Shown here one piece after another: positions 7,995-16,671 of a stretch of DNA of 47,767 nt; position 1 is the first letter of the stretch; the number at the start of each line of letters is the position of its first letter. The notes below the pieces were generated by a model. The model worked only from the letters and a program-made list of their open reading frames with translations. It did no database searches and was not told where the DNA came from. Source of the DNA: a virus; the IMG/VR virus record IMGVR_UViG_3300025687_005584, positions 1 through 47,767 of that record; one strand, written 5' to 3'. The translations under genes and the position numbers were made by a program.

Positions 7995-8424
7995 ATTTAG
8001 TCGTGAAGATATTCTTGAGTTGGGACGTAAAACCCCTGACTTCCCTATTCCAAGTAAAGAGGGTATCACTAAACTTAGAAATATTCTCGCCAGTAATACT
8101 GGTGGTGGCACAATGGAGAATGTTGGAACTAAATCTTATATTGAAATGATTACACAGTGGCATCACGACCGTAATCTTATTGAAGGGTCTACGGACAAAG
8201 ATCAGTTTTGTAAACTAATGCAGGAAGCTGGTGAGCTTTCTGATAGTATTTGCAAAGGTAAAGATGTCTCTGACGATATTGGCGACATGATCGTTGTACT
8301 AATCAATATTGCAGAGAGGAACAAATTGAGCATCTCACAATGTCTTTCGAAGGCATGGGATGACATTAAAGACAGGAAAGGCAAGATGGTTGACGGTGTG
8401 TTCGTTAAGGAGGCCGATCTATAA
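7987..8424 (+). CDS. MazG-like nucleotide pyrophosphohydrolase
   Basis: The C-terminal half has the MazG-type helical metal site: the EAGEL pair in QEAGELSD and the downstream DDIGDM motif. The first ~50 residues are an unrelated N-terminal extension. Enzymes of this family hydrolyse (d)NTPs to monophosphates and are common next to phage nucleotide-metabolism genes, where they may clean the dNTP pool or affect host alarmone signalling. AGGAGG at 7974-7979 supports the start, which overlaps nrdB. Confidence 0.8.
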   Translation: MSEFSREDILELGRKTPDFPIPSKEGITKLRNILASNTGGGTMENVGTKSYIEMITQWHHDRNLIEGSTDKDQFCKLMQEAGELSDSICKGKDVSDDIGDMIVVLINIAERNKLSISQCLSKAWDDIKDRKGKMVDGVFVKEADL

Positions 8425-8447
8425 ACTTTCCCACATAAGGGTTTTAA

Positions 8448-9119
8448 ATGAGAACTAAACGACAAAGACGAGAAGACAACAAGAAACCTAATCACAAAAT
8501 TAAATCTTTAGAAGCAAAAACAGAAAACCAAAGAGACTATATCAGGGCAATCGTAGAGAACGATATTATATTTTGTTCTGGTCCAGCGGGTTCTGGTAAG
8601 TCTTTTATAGCAGCAGGAATCGCCGCTCAACACCTACATCACAATAGGATTGAGCAGATCATTGTAACTAGACCACTAGTTTGTACTGGTAAAGACATCG
8701 GGTCTTTGCCGGGAGAGATGGGTGAGAAAATCGCACCCTATCTTTTACCAATGAAAGAAAACCTAAAGCACTTTCTTGGTCAAGCATACTACGGTCTTTA
8801 TTCCAATGAGGGTCAGATCCAGTACAAACCTTTAGAAGTCATGAGAGGATCTACATTTCATAACTCCTACATGATCTTGGATGAAGCACAAAACTGTACT
8901 GAAGATCAGATTAAAATGTTTGTCTCTCGTATGGGTGAAAACAGTAAAGTCATTATCAATGGAGATATTGAACAAAATGATTTGCGTGGTCGGAGTGGTC
9001 TTGAGTTTTGCATGAATAGACTAGACCGTATTGACGGAATTGGAATTTGCAAACTAGGCTACGAAGATATTCAGAGGAATGGGATTATAGGAAGATTTTT
9101 AAGAGCATTGGAGAACTAA
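8448..9119 (+). CDS. phoH: PhoH-family ATPase
   Basis: The 223-residue product shows Walker A GPAGSGKS (45-52) and Walker B ILDEAQ (143-148), with RPLV and MRGSTF segments typical of PhoH. The basic N-terminus (about 1-25) may contact nucleic acid. PhoH-type ATPases are widespread in marine and freshwater phages; some have RNA helicase or RNase-linked activity, but their job during infection is not settled. It follows the MazG gene by 23 bases and abuts the next gene. Confidence 0.93.
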   Translation: MRTKRQRREDNKKPNHKIKSLEAKTENQRDYIRAIVENDIIFCSGPAGSGKSFIAAGIAAQHLHHNRIEQIIVTRPLVCTGKDIGSLPGEMGEKIAPYLLPMKENLKHFLGQAYYGLYSNEGQIQYKPLEVMRGSTFHNSYMILDEAQNCTEDQIKMFVSRMGENSKVIINGDIEQNDLRGRSGLEFCMNRLDRIDGIGICKLGYEDIQRNGIIGRFLRALEN

Positions 9120-9473
9120 ATGCCAACATATATTTACGAGTGCAGTGCATGTGAACACTCTTTTGAAGAGTGGCAAAAAATGACTGACGACCCACTCAAG
9201 AAATGCCCTGAGTGTGGTAAAAAGAAACTGTTTAAAGTTTTAACTGGTGGTCTTCACGGGTTTGTTTCTGGAAGCGAAACTATTGGAGGTCTTGCGGATA
9301 AAAACGCTAGAGAAAACAAAAACAAAATTGCAGAAGCAGAAGCAAAAAAGCGTGAGTCAACACCAGAAGCACCAAAGGCTTGGTATGACAAGTATGGAAC
9401 CGCTACACCAAAAGAAATTAATAAAATGACACCACAACAAAAAACTAGATATATAATGGAGGGCCGTAAATGA
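9120..9473 (+). CDS. FmdB-family zinc-ribbon protein
   Basis: The N-terminus has the FmdB/CxxC_CxxC pattern: TYIYEC with Cys8/Cys11 and Cys29/Cys32, a putative zinc ribbon of about 40 residues. The rest (about 45-117) is a charged, low-complexity helical tail ending in a conserved-looking segment. FmdB-like ribbons are suggested regulators or nucleic-acid-binding modules. ATG abuts the phoH stop codon. Confidence 0.75.
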   Translation: MPTYIYECSACEHSFEEWQKMTDDPLKKCPECGKKKLFKVLTGGLHGFVSGSETIGGLADKNARENKNKIAEAEAKKRESTPEAPKAWYDKYGTATPKEINKMTPQQKTRYIMEGRK

Positions 9474-9802
9474 GATTTGTTGACGGAAAATTTTTACCAC
9501 AAGAAGACAAGACTGTATTCCTATTTGGAAAAACTGGAGAAGTATTAGACAAAGATGAGCAGCATAAATTGCCGCACTATGCTAAAATTGTGCAGAACTC
9601 AGAAGGTAAAGAAACTTGCTATATCAGAACTTATCAAAGTACACCATTTGATCCAATGGGTCCATATGGTAGAAGAGAGAGAAATCTAGATACGCAAATT
9701 AAAAAGGTTTCCAGAAGCACCTTTGATTTTTATGTTACATATTTAAAAACTAACAATTCAATTTACTTAACCAAGGCTCAACGAGGATTTTTAAATGACT
9801 AA
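9470..9802 (+). CDS. Conserved-looking phage protein, unknown
   Basis: The 110-residue product overlaps its neighbours by a few bases on both sides. It is a soluble mixed alpha/beta protein with no signal peptide, cysteine motif or catalytic signature I can name. Context is DNA and nucleotide metabolism. Confidence 0.55.
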   Translation: MRFVDGKFLPQEDKTVFLFGKTGEVLDKDEQHKLPHYAKIVQNSEGKETCYIRTYQSTPFDPMGPYGRRERNLDTQIKKVSRSTFDFYVTYLKTNNSIYLTKAQRGFLND

Positions 9803-10100
9803 GAAGGGACCGCTCAGTAAGGCAGAGAAGTTTTACATTGAAAGCCATCTGGAAAAACCGATGGAAGACTTGTGCAAGGATTTAGACAGAGCTAAGTCTA
9901 GCATTGAGAAATACATTAAGACCATTCCAGTTGACGATAAGCAGAAGGCAGAGACTTTGCTGCTACAGCAGTTTGCTAGAAATGGAAAAGGGTCTACGGT
10001 TATGACTCAAAATGCAGCAGAAATGTCAGATGCAAAACGTGCTAAGTTTACAAATAATGGAACTAGGAGAAGTTCCAAGTGTACCACGAATATCAGGTGA
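9795..10100 (+). CDS. Small basic protein with possible helix-turn-helix
   Basis: Residues about 8-45 read LSKAEKFYIESH then DLCKDLDRAKSSIEKYI, which fits a helix-turn-helix where the second helix would contact DNA. The C-terminal part is basic and probably disordered. It may bind DNA or regulate transcription. The start overlaps the previous stop. The fold call is by eye only. Confidence 0.55.
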   Translation: MTKKGPLSKAEKFYIESHLEKPMEDLCKDLDRAKSSIEKYIKTIPVDDKQKAETLLLQQFARNGKGSTVMTQNAAEMSDAKRAKFTNNGTRRSSKCTTNIR

Positions 10101-10103
10101 CAA

Positions 10104-10538
10104 ATGGACGATAAGAAATGGGGCGAGTTTTACTCGTCGGACAGAAAAAATATAAGCAAAATCTTCGTTAAGGTTATGACAACCGATAAAAAGCATTGGT
10201 TCTTTTCTGATTACGATGTGTGGTACGAAGTAAAAGACTATTGCGAGAAAAATTCTGTGTTTATTGAGGATTTGCACTTGCAATTTAGGTCTAACAAATG
10301 TATAATAGATATAGGAGAGTGTGAGGCACTGTATTTAGTGAGATCCGCTCTCGGTGCTATCGGTCAACCAACAAAAAATTACTTCACTGTGGGAACATTA
10401 AACGATGGAGTGGTTCACAAGCAAATGTGGTTGACTCCAGAATTAATTTTAGACAAGCAGTACGATGATGATTTATCTGGATGTTTTAGCGAGGCTATAA
10501 TCTACAATGAACAAAAGGAAAAGAAGCGAAAAGAGTAA
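10104..10538 (+). CDS. Unknown soluble protein
   Basis: The 144-residue product has mixed alpha/beta character, aromatic-rich segments (HWFFSDYDVWYEVKDY) and a highly charged C-terminal tail. No family is recognised. It begins three bases after the previous stop, and its last 32 bases overlap the next gene. Confidence 0.5.
   Translation: MDDKKWGEFYSSDRKNISKIFVKVMTTDKKHWFFSDYDVWYEVKDYCEKNSVFIEDLHLQFRSNKCIIDIGECEALYLVRSALGAIGQPTKNYFTVGTLNDGVVHKQMWLTPELILDKQYDDDLSGCFSEAIIYNEQKEKKRKE
10278..10306 (+). promoter_or_regulatory. Possible internal promoter upstream of the gene at 10507 and recA
   Basis: TTGCAA (10278-10283) lies 17 bases before TATAAT (10301-10306), the same -35 variant and spacing as at 16565 and 26148. 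It lies inside a coding region about 200 bases before the start at 10507, so function is uncertain. Confidence 0.4.
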
Positions 10539-10962
10539 ATACAAACACTTAACAACAGGAGACTATTGCACTTGTGCCCAATACGTTGCTGCGATCATGT
10601 GTCAACGTAACGCAGAAAACAAGAATGAGGGATCTCTACCCTACAAATTCTGGAACAAAAAACCTTGGGACTGGACTTATAAGAAGCAGCTTTTTAAAGC
10701 CAACAGCATACTAAAGAACTACAGTGAAGAAGCACTTGTCAAAGCAATTGAGTCACCAGAGTTCAAAGGTATCTTTTCACTAAACCATCCGAAGGTAATT
10801 GGGATTATTAAGAAATACGAGCTACAGATTGAAGATCAGAAGTCAAAACCGAAGCAAGAAATTGAAGTGAAGAAAAACGCCAAGACTAGAAAAAAGAGTT
10901 ATGGCGGAAAGAACCTTTTAAACAAACTTAGGAAACTAGAGAATGGCGAAGAAGAAGAGTAA
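10507..10962 (+). CDS. Basic protein upstream of recA, unknown
   Basis: The 151-residue product has a basic N-terminus, two cysteines in YCTCAQY, a tryptophan-rich KPWDWTYKKQ segment and a Lys-rich tail. The charge and the position next to the recombinase suggest nucleic-acid binding or a replication accessory role. No family recognised. Overlaps on both sides indicate coupling with neighbours. Confidence 0.5.
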   Translation: MNKRKRSEKSKYKHLTTGDYCTCAQYVAAIMCQRNAENKNEGSLPYKFWNKKPWDWTYKKQLFKANSILKNYSEEALVKAIESPEFKGIFSLNHPKVIGIIKKYELQIEDQKSKPKQEIEVKKNAKTRKKSYGGKNLLNKLRKLENGEEEE

Positions 10963-12052
10963 AGCTGTTGAGTGCGACGATCCTACTGTCGCAACATTGT
11001 GTAAGAAGTATGGTAATGTAATTGAGTCTGGCACTAAAGTGTTGGAGTCATTAGAAACGTATGATACCATCAGCGTTAGTCCAGCACTGGACATGGCACT
11101 TGGTGGTGGATTGCGTGAGGGTCAGGTTGTTGTAATGACCGGCGACCCAAAGACCGGAAAGACAACGACCGCTCTGTATGCTGCTGCCAAGGCACAAGCC
11201 AAAGGTAAGAAAGTATACTATCTAAATACTGAAGGTCGTTTAACTAAACAAAACTTTCGTGGCATCAAAGGTTTAGATGTTGATGCTATGCAAATTGTCC
11301 AAGCTACAGACGATACACCTATCGTCTCTGCTGAGACATATCTTAATATTATGGAGCGACTTCTTAAAGAAGAAGAGAACCTGTTCTTGATCTGTGACTC
11401 TACATCTAATATGGTTCCACAGGACGAGATTGATGGCGAGATTCGCACAGGTGTTCGTAATGCTCTACCTCGCTTGTTGTCTATGTTCTTCAAGCGTATC
11501 AGCGGCGACGTATCACGCATGAAAGCTATCGCCGTGTTTATCACTCATAATATCGCCAACACTGGTGGGTCACGTTTTGCACCCAGCAAGATGGCAGACT
11601 GTGGTAACATGCTACAGTTCCAAGCTGGAACCAACATGGTTATCACGCACCGTGGCAAGTGGGAAGTACCCAAAGAGTCAGGCAATCACGTTGGTCAAGT
11701 TGCTAACTGGGTAATCAAAACTTCTGCTGCTGGTGGCACGCCCATGAGTACGGCAGCAAGCTGGATTCGTTACGGCATTGGGATTGATGAGTCACAAGAG
11801 ATTGCAACTATTGCTACAGACTTCGCACTAATTCAGGCTAAGGGTGCATGGTATACAATCTCTTGTTTAGTCGATAAGGCTTCACATCCTATCGTACACC
11901 AATACCTGTCAACCAACGAAGTCGATCCATCAGATGAAGAAGCTGTAACCAAGGCGTTCAAGTTTCAAGGCATGGAGAAGCTGGTAAACTTCTTGAATGA
12001 GAATGAAGAGCTTAGAGATATCGTTATCGAGGAAGTAAGAGACTTGTTCTAA
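10943..12052 (+). CDS. recA: RecA/UvsX-type recombinase
   Basis: The 369-residue product shows Walker A GDPKTGKTT (67-75), a Walker B strand FLICDST near residue 150, and a RecA-like core that includes the ITHNIAN region. It lacks the long acidic C-terminal domain of bacterial RecA, resembling phage versions. It would form filaments on ssDNA for strand exchange, replication restart and repair. The genes that follow (nuclease, UvsY-like, zinc ribbon, helicase) form a recombination-replication block. The start lies in the end of the previous gene; the stop overlaps the next start. Confidence 0.9.
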   Translation: MAKKKSKAVECDDPTVATLCKKYGNVIESGTKVLESLETYDTISVSPALDMALGGGLREGQVVVMTGDPKTGKTTTALYAAAKAQAKGKKVYYLNTEGRLTKQNFRGIKGLDVDAMQIVQATDDTPIVSAETYLNIMERLLKEEENLFLICDSTSNMVPQDEIDGEIRTGVRNALPRLLSMFFKRISGDVSRMKAIAVFITHNIANTGGSRFAPSKMADCGNMLQFQAGTNMVITHRGKWEVPKESGNHVGQVANWVIKTSAAGGTPMSTAASWIRYGIGIDESQEIATIATDFALIQAKGAWYTISCLVDKASHPIVHQYLSTNEVDPSDEEAVTKAFKFQGMEKLVNFLNENEELRDIVIEEVRDLF

Positions 12053-12465
12053 TGAAAGTCACAGGCTTGAATGGTAGAGAGTACAATCTCGATACCAAAA
12101 AATATTTGATTAACAATCGGAGTAAGCGTAGCTTCTATCACTTACAGGCTAGGGGAATTATAGTAGATTTATTCTATCCCTATCAGGTACTTGAAGAAGT
12201 TACGCTTCCCGGTTCTTCTACAAAAAAAGCCAAATTAGCCCTTGACTTTTTGATTCCGTCGTGTACAATAGGTATTGAGGTGCATGGTGAACAACACTTT
12301 AAATATGTCCCGTACTTTCATAAATCTAAGATCGGGTTTGCACAAGCAAAGAAACGAGATTTGGATAAGAAAGAGTGGTGCAGAATTAATGACATCACAC
12401 TCGTAGAGCTACGTTGGGACGAAGACCCAGAATATTGGAGAGAGAAAATTGAACGCAGCAGATAG
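12052..12465 (+). CDS. PD-(D/E)XK-type small nuclease
   Basis: The 137-residue product has a core LDFLIP strand (Asp65) followed by GIEVHGEQHF (Glu76, Glu80, His78/His82), then a helix with QAKKRDLDKKEWC and a final strand TLVELRW. This is the Vsr/DUF559-like PD-(D/E)XK layout of single-domain endonucleases. It could resolve recombination intermediates or nick DNA. The coupling to recA supports a recombination role. It is related in its core to the larger protein at 45213. Confidence 0.65.
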   Translation: MKVTGLNGREYNLDTKKYLINNRSKRSFYHLQARGIIVDLFYPYQVLEEVTLPGSSTKKAKLALDFLIPSCTIGIEVHGEQHFKYVPYFHKSKIGFAQAKKRDLDKKEWCRINDITLVELRWDEDPEYWREKIERSR

Positions 12466-12910
12466 ACTACAGAAGTTTTTGGATGGCATACAGCAGTATA
12501 TTACTGGAGCTAATATTGCACCAACAAACTTTACTCCAGAGTTTGCTATTGCAGAAACTCTAACATTAGACAAGATGGAGAAGTTGACTCAGGACGACTG
12601 TTTCAACTATGCTTATCAATTATACCAGTATGCAGATCACATAGCTTGGTGTAGATCACAGAGCGAGAATGTTGTAAGGTGGTGTAAAGAGAACCTTGGT
12701 AGTATCGTGGCTAGTGAAGTGACACAAATTGAAGTGCAGTTCATGAAGTACGAAACAAAGGTCGATTTGATTAAAAGAGAAAATGATATAGCAAGAAACA
12801 TTAACGAGTGGTTGATGACAGCAGAGAGTAGACTAGAACTATTAAAAAGTAGAGAATACAACGTTCGCCGCAAGGCTGATATTTTAATTGAAAAAGGGAA
12901 GAGAAAATGA
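12449..12910 (+). CDS. Possible UvsY-like recombination mediator
   Basis: The 153-residue product is almost wholly helical, starts at TTG 12449 (GGAGAG at about 12437), and ends with a segment (LELLKSREYNVRRKADI) that by eye resembles the C-terminal helix pattern of T4 UvsY. UvsY helps UvsX displace SSB from ssDNA. Length and place two genes after the recombinase fit. The similarity is weak and was judged by eye, so this remains a suggestion. Confidence 0.4.
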   Translation: MNAADRLQKFLDGIQQYITGANIAPTNFTPEFAIAETLTLDKMEKLTQDDCFNYAYQLYQYADHIAWCRSQSENVVRWCKENLGSIVASEVTQIEVQFMKYETKVDLIKRENDIARNINEWLMTAESRLELLKSREYNVRRKADILIEKGKRK

Positions 12911-13347
12911 GTGATGACATTGTAAAAACACTGTTAGAGTCATTGACAGATGAGCAAAAGTCTCAGTTAGTACAACGTTTAATGTCTAACATGAATCAAA
13001 CTATTTCTAAACCTCCAGCTAGAGAAACACAAATAGAACAAGAGGAAACGGTTTCCTCAAGACCTCGGTCAAATGTGACAGAGGATTTTAGAGTAGTTCA
13101 GAACGATAAGTTAGAAAAAAGGAAAACTCCGGTGAGAGCCAGAAAAAACCAGTGGGTAGATGAGGGTGAGGATCGTGATCCCGAATTTGACCCCGCTAAG
13201 TTTGAGCGTATGGGTAAAGCAGCACGTAACCGTAGCAAAGTAAGAAAGAAGACTATTGAGTGCCACGTTTGCGGTCGTAGCTTTGCTGTAAATCCCGCCT
13301 ATGTCTACGGCGAAAACATTAGATGTAACCGATGTACAGGAAGGTAA
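12907..13347 (+). CDS. Zinc-ribbon protein of the replication module
   Basis: The 146-residue product has a helical N-terminus (about 1-30), a long charged, probably disordered middle and a C-terminal treble-clef or ribbon with two CxxC knuckles (CHVC and CNRC, about residues 119-143). Such C-terminal ribbons often bind DNA. It may be an adaptor between recombinase and helicase. No named family. Confidence 0.6.
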   Translation: MSDDIVKTLLESLTDEQKSQLVQRLMSNMNQTISKPPARETQIEQEETVSSRPRSNVTEDFRVVQNDKLEKRKTPVRARKNQWVDEGEDRDPEFDPAKFERMGKAARNRSKVRKKTIECHVCGRSFAVNPAYVYGENIRCNRCTGR

Positions 13348-13348
13348 C

Positions 13349-14803
13349 ATGGATCAGCTTGCTGATGTCGGTGCAGAGAGAGCAGTTCTAGCTGGACTCT
13401 TTGCATACGGACTTGAATCTTATGTTGAAATCAGTGACTTCCTTACGCATAGCAGTTTCGCTAATCGTAACAATCAAGTCATTTACAAGTGCATTGAGAA
13501 GGTGCTGGAGAATGATGCTGTAGCTGACATTCCAGCGATTCTTTCTGCTGCTGAACAACTTAACCTCACAGAAGTAGTCAAGACTGAACATGAGCTAGAC
13601 TATATTCGTGACCTTATGGACTATCCCGTAAAGAGGGATAACGTCCTGCATTTTGCTGCACAGGTTAAAAAGTTTGAGTTTGCCCGTAACGCAAAACGTA
13701 TTGCTAAAAAGATAGATAAAGATATTGACTCCATAGTTGGTGATGAGAGCATTGATGATATTATCAATCTCGTAGAAATGCCACTTATGGATTTCTTGCG
13801 TGACGATGAGTCAGGTCAAAAGCCAGAAATGCTTGGCGATGATCTTGACGAATACATCGAATTTCTAATCGAAAACAAATGTGACCAAATAGGACTATCC
13901 AGTGGATTTCCCAGATTTGATTCCGTCATTGGTGGTGGCTTACGTCGTAAGTGTGTGGATCTCGTATCCGCAAGGCCCGGAGTGGGCAAGTCTGTCTTTG
14001 CAGATAATGTGGCTCTGCATAACGCTAGGAATGGAATTCCTGTACTTATGCTCGATACTGAGATGAGCAAAGAGGATCATCTCAACAGAGTCCTCGCTAA
14101 TATCAGTGGCGTTCCTATTCAGGATATTGCAACGGGCAAGTTTTCAGAAGATGACGAGAAAGCTATTGCCGTTAAAAATGCGGCAGAAGAAATTAGAGAT
14201 ATCCCCTACACCTATGTCAGTGTAGCTGGTGCCCCATTTGAAACCATTATGAACATCATTAAGCGATGGATTCTTCGCGAGGTGGGTCAGGACGAGAACG
14301 GCAGAACCAACGACTGTCTTGTTGTGTACGATTATCTCAAGCTCATGTCGTCGTCCGGTATTACAAACAATCTCCAAGAGTATCAGGCTCTTGGTTTTCA
14401 AATCACAGAATTACATAACTTAACAGTCAAGTATGACTTCCCATGTTTATCATTTGTTCAGTTGAACCGTGATGGTATCACAAAGGAATCTACGGACGCT
14501 GTGAGCGGTTCTGACCGCATCATTTGGTTGTGTACGTCTTTCTCTATATTTAAATTAAAGTCCGCAGAGGAACTGGCAGAGGACGGTCCAAACGGTGGTA
14601 ACAGAAAAGTTGTCACATTAAAGGCTCGTCACGGTGCTGGATTGCTTGACGGTAATTATATTAATATGAACATGGTTGGCGAACATGCACAACTGCTTGA
14701 GTTGCGAACCAGAGATGAAATGAGGTTATCACCCGATGGTGATGTAATTGAAGGTTCCGATGTACCATTCGACATAGAGGAAGATGATGATGAAAGTAGA
14801 TAA
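13349..14803 (+). CDS. dnaB: DnaB-type replicative helicase
   Basis: The 484-residue product has an N-terminal DnaB helical domain (about 5-115, GAERAVLAGLF) and a RecA-fold ATPase domain with Walker A ARPGVGKS (208-215), the LDTEMS segment, Walker B CLVVYDYLK and a FVQLNRD motif. It unwinds DNA at the fork as a hexamer with the primase at 16635. ATG 13349 has AGGAAGG just upstream and follows the previous stop by one base; a start at 13301 would overlap the zinc-ribbon gene by 47 bases and is unlikely. Confidence 0.93.
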   Translation: MDQLADVGAERAVLAGLFAYGLESYVEISDFLTHSSFANRNNQVIYKCIEKVLENDAVADIPAILSAAEQLNLTEVVKTEHELDYIRDLMDYPVKRDNVLHFAAQVKKFEFARNAKRIAKKIDKDIDSIVGDESIDDIINLVEMPLMDFLRDDESGQKPEMLGDDLDEYIEFLIENKCDQIGLSSGFPRFDSVIGGGLRRKCVDLVSARPGVGKSVFADNVALHNARNGIPVLMLDTEMSKEDHLNRVLANISGVPIQDIATGKFSEDDEKAIAVKNAAEEIRDIPYTYVSVAGAPFETIMNIIKRWILREVGQDENGRTNDCLVVYDYLKLMSSSGITNNLQEYQALGFQITELHNLTVKYDFPCLSFVQLNRDGITKESTDAVSGSDRIIWLCTSFSIFKLKSAEELAEDGPNGGNRKVVTLKARHGAGLLDGNYINMNMVGEHAQLLELRTRDEMRLSPDGDVIEGSDVPFDIEEDDDESR

Positions 14804-15134
14804 ACCTTGGGGTTCCTATACAGATTACTTTAGGGCTGACAATTTAGTATTTAAAACAATTGAAGTAAATCCGAAACAAAGACTATCTCTACAAGTTCAT
14901 AAAGAACGTTCCGAGATCTGGTTTGTTGTAGAGGGCGAGTGTCTTTGTGAAATAAATGAAGACGTTCACAGACTTAGGGAGGGGAGTTGGATATCTATAG
15001 AGCAGGGAGATGTTCACAGGCTTATCAATGACACAACGGAAAAGTGTGTGATCGCAGAGTTGCAATTTGGTAAGTGTTTCGAGCAAGATATTATCAGATT
15101 AGAAGATGACTACAACCGGAGAAAACCATGTTGA
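14790..15134 (+). CDS. Stand-alone ManC-type cupin (mannose-6-phosphate isomerase/GMP-like domain)
   Basis: The ~114-residue product matches the cupin domain at the C-terminus of type II phosphomannose isomerase/GDP-mannose pyrophosphorylase: KPWGSY start, LQVHKERSE metal ligands, a VEGE turn and GDVHRL. Single-domain versions interconvert mannose-6-P and fructose-6-P or act on related sugars. Three consecutive ATGs (14784, 14787, 14790) follow AGAGGA; 14790 has the best spacing. It overlaps the helicase end. With the GDP-L-fucose synthase at 43770 it suggests supply of mannose or fucose precursors. Confidence 0.75.
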   Translation: MKVDKPWGSYTDYFRADNLVFKTIEVNPKQRLSLQVHKERSEIWFVVEGECLCEINEDVHRLREGSWISIEQGDVHRLINDTTEKCVIAELQFGKCFEQDIIRLEDDYNRRKPC

Positions 15135-16207
15135 AGATTGATCCAGAACCTAAACTAGACTTTGATGATGTATTACTCGTACCACAAAGATCGCAAGCGG
15201 CAAGTAGAAAAGAGGTAGAATTAACTAGAAGGTTTAAGTTTTATCATTCACCAAAAGAGTGGCATGGTGTACCACTAATAGCTGCCAACATGGATACTAC
15301 TGGCACATTTAAAATGGGAACTGCCCTTAATACTCACGAGATGGTGACTTGTTTACATAAACATTATGCCGCTGATGTGATTGATGACTACTACAAATAT
15401 TATAATGTAGAGCATAATGTCTGGGTTAGTATTGGTATGGATCTTGAGCATGAGTTAGAGCGTCTATTCTATATCCAAGACAATTCATCTATTCAACCTA
15501 ACATCTGTATTGATATTGCTAATGGTTACACAGAGAGGTTTGTTGACTACTGTGGTAAAATCAGATTAGAATTTCCTAATTCAATTATTATGGCAGGTAA
15601 TGTTTGCACACCGGAGATGGTGTCAGAACTCATTCTGCATGGCGAAGTTGACATTGTAAAGATCGGGATTGGTCCCGGCTCTGCATGTACGACCCGACTA
15701 AAGACAGGTGTTGGATACCCACAGCTTTCAGCTATCGCAGAGTGTGCCCACGTAGCTCATGGTTTAAGGTCTGATGCTGGTAGACTTGGCCTCATCTGTG
15801 CAGATGGTGGCTGTAGGACTGCTGGTGATGTAGCTAAAGCCTACGCTGCTGGGGCAGACTTTGTGATGCTGGGCGGTATGCTGGCAGGAGCAGACGAGTG
15901 CGAAGGCGAATGGCAATATGTCTGTGACGAAAAAACAAATATGGATAGAAAAGATAGCTTGCTATTTTATGGTATGTCCTCAGAAAAAGCCCAAGACAAA
16001 CATAATGGTGGCATGAATGACTACGCTACTAGTGAAGGTAGAGTCAAGAAAGTTCCTTACAAGGGGAAAGTAGATGGGATTGTGCGAGATATTTGTGGCG
16101 GTGTTCGGAGTGCTTGTGCTTATACGGGAGCTACTTCGCTAAAAGACTTTAGTAAAACGGCACGTTTCGTTCGTGTCAATCGTACCCATAACGATCAGAG
16201 TGTCTAA
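15128..16207 (+). CDS. guaC: GMP reductase (IMPDH/GMPR family)
   Basis: The 359-residue TIM-barrel protein has the catalytic Cys187 in GPGSACTTR, the nucleotide-binding ADGGCRTAGD segment, and the GMP-reductase-like flap FYGMSS followed by a C-terminal GGVRSACAYTGA block. There is no CBS domain. GMP reductase converts GMP to IMP with NADPH, redirecting guanine nucleotides toward adenine nucleotides. In a phage this could rebalance purines for an AT-rich genome or recycle guanine nucleotides. IMP dehydrogenase is the alternative, but length and C-terminus favour GMP reductase. Confidence 0.88.
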   Translation: MLKIDPEPKLDFDDVLLVPQRSQAASRKEVELTRRFKFYHSPKEWHGVPLIAANMDTTGTFKMGTALNTHEMVTCLHKHYAADVIDDYYKYYNVEHNVWVSIGMDLEHELERLFYIQDNSSIQPNICIDIANGYTERFVDYCGKIRLEFPNSIIMAGNVCTPEMVSELILHGEVDIVKIGIGPGSACTTRLKTGVGYPQLSAIAECAHVAHGLRSDAGRLGLICADGGCRTAGDVAKAYAAGADFVMLGGMLAGADECEGEWQYVCDEKTNMDRKDSLLFYGMSSEKAQDKHNGGMNDYATSEGRVKKVPYKGKVDGIVRDICGGVRSACAYTGATSLKDFSKTARFVRVNRTHNDQSV

Positions 16208-16671
16208 TGATTACATATGCAGCGATACCCAGTCCGCTGTTTGGTTACAAACAAATGTTCGACGCAGTTGAACTTGTAGATGAAGCATTTGCTACTGGCT
16301 ACTTTAAGAACCATCTAGAAGAAATTAAATGTGCATGGATAGCACTTGATGGTGACAAAGTAGTAGGATGGGCAGCGGTTGGAGACTGTATACTCCGCTG
16401 CATTGTTGTGCATCCAGATTACCGAGGTCAAGGTATCGGCAAAAGATTAACACAAGAAAGATTAAAGTATTTAGGAGACTGCAAAGAAGTGGCCTCTTAT
16501 GCTTGGGTTCGTCCAGATGGTCGCTGTATGTCGTGTAAAAACCTAGAAAATTTCGGTTTTGAGCTTGCAAAAGAGCTTCCTGAATACTATAATAATACTA
16601 GAAGCAACTGTAAATACTGTGGGAGTAATTGTACATGTGTAGCAAGGCTGTACGTCAAAACACAACACTAG
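16207..16671 (+). CDS. GNAT-family acetyltransferase with Cys-rich tail
   Basis: The product (154 residues) has a GNAT core with the acetyl-CoA loop RGQGIGKR after the strand CIVVHPDY. The last ~25 residues are cysteine-rich (CKYCGSNCTC), possibly a metal site. The acceptor (protein, small molecule or toxin) cannot be told from sequence. It overlaps guaC by one base, and the primase start lies within its end. Confidence 0.8.
   Translation: MITYAAIPSPLFGYKQMFDAVELVDEAFATGYFKNHLEEIKCAWIALDGDKVVGWAAVGDCILRCIVVHPDYRGQGIGKRLTQERLKYLGDCKEVASYAWVRPDGRCMSCKNLENFGFELAKELPEYYNNTRSNCKYCGSNCTCVARLYVKTQH
16565..16593 (+). promoter_or_regulatory. Possible sigma70-type promoter for the primase
   Basis: TTGCAA (16565-16570), 17-base spacer and TATAAT (16588-16593) lie inside the GNAT gene 42 bases before the primase ATG at 16635. 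The transcript would start about 35 bases before the primase. Confidence 0.5.
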
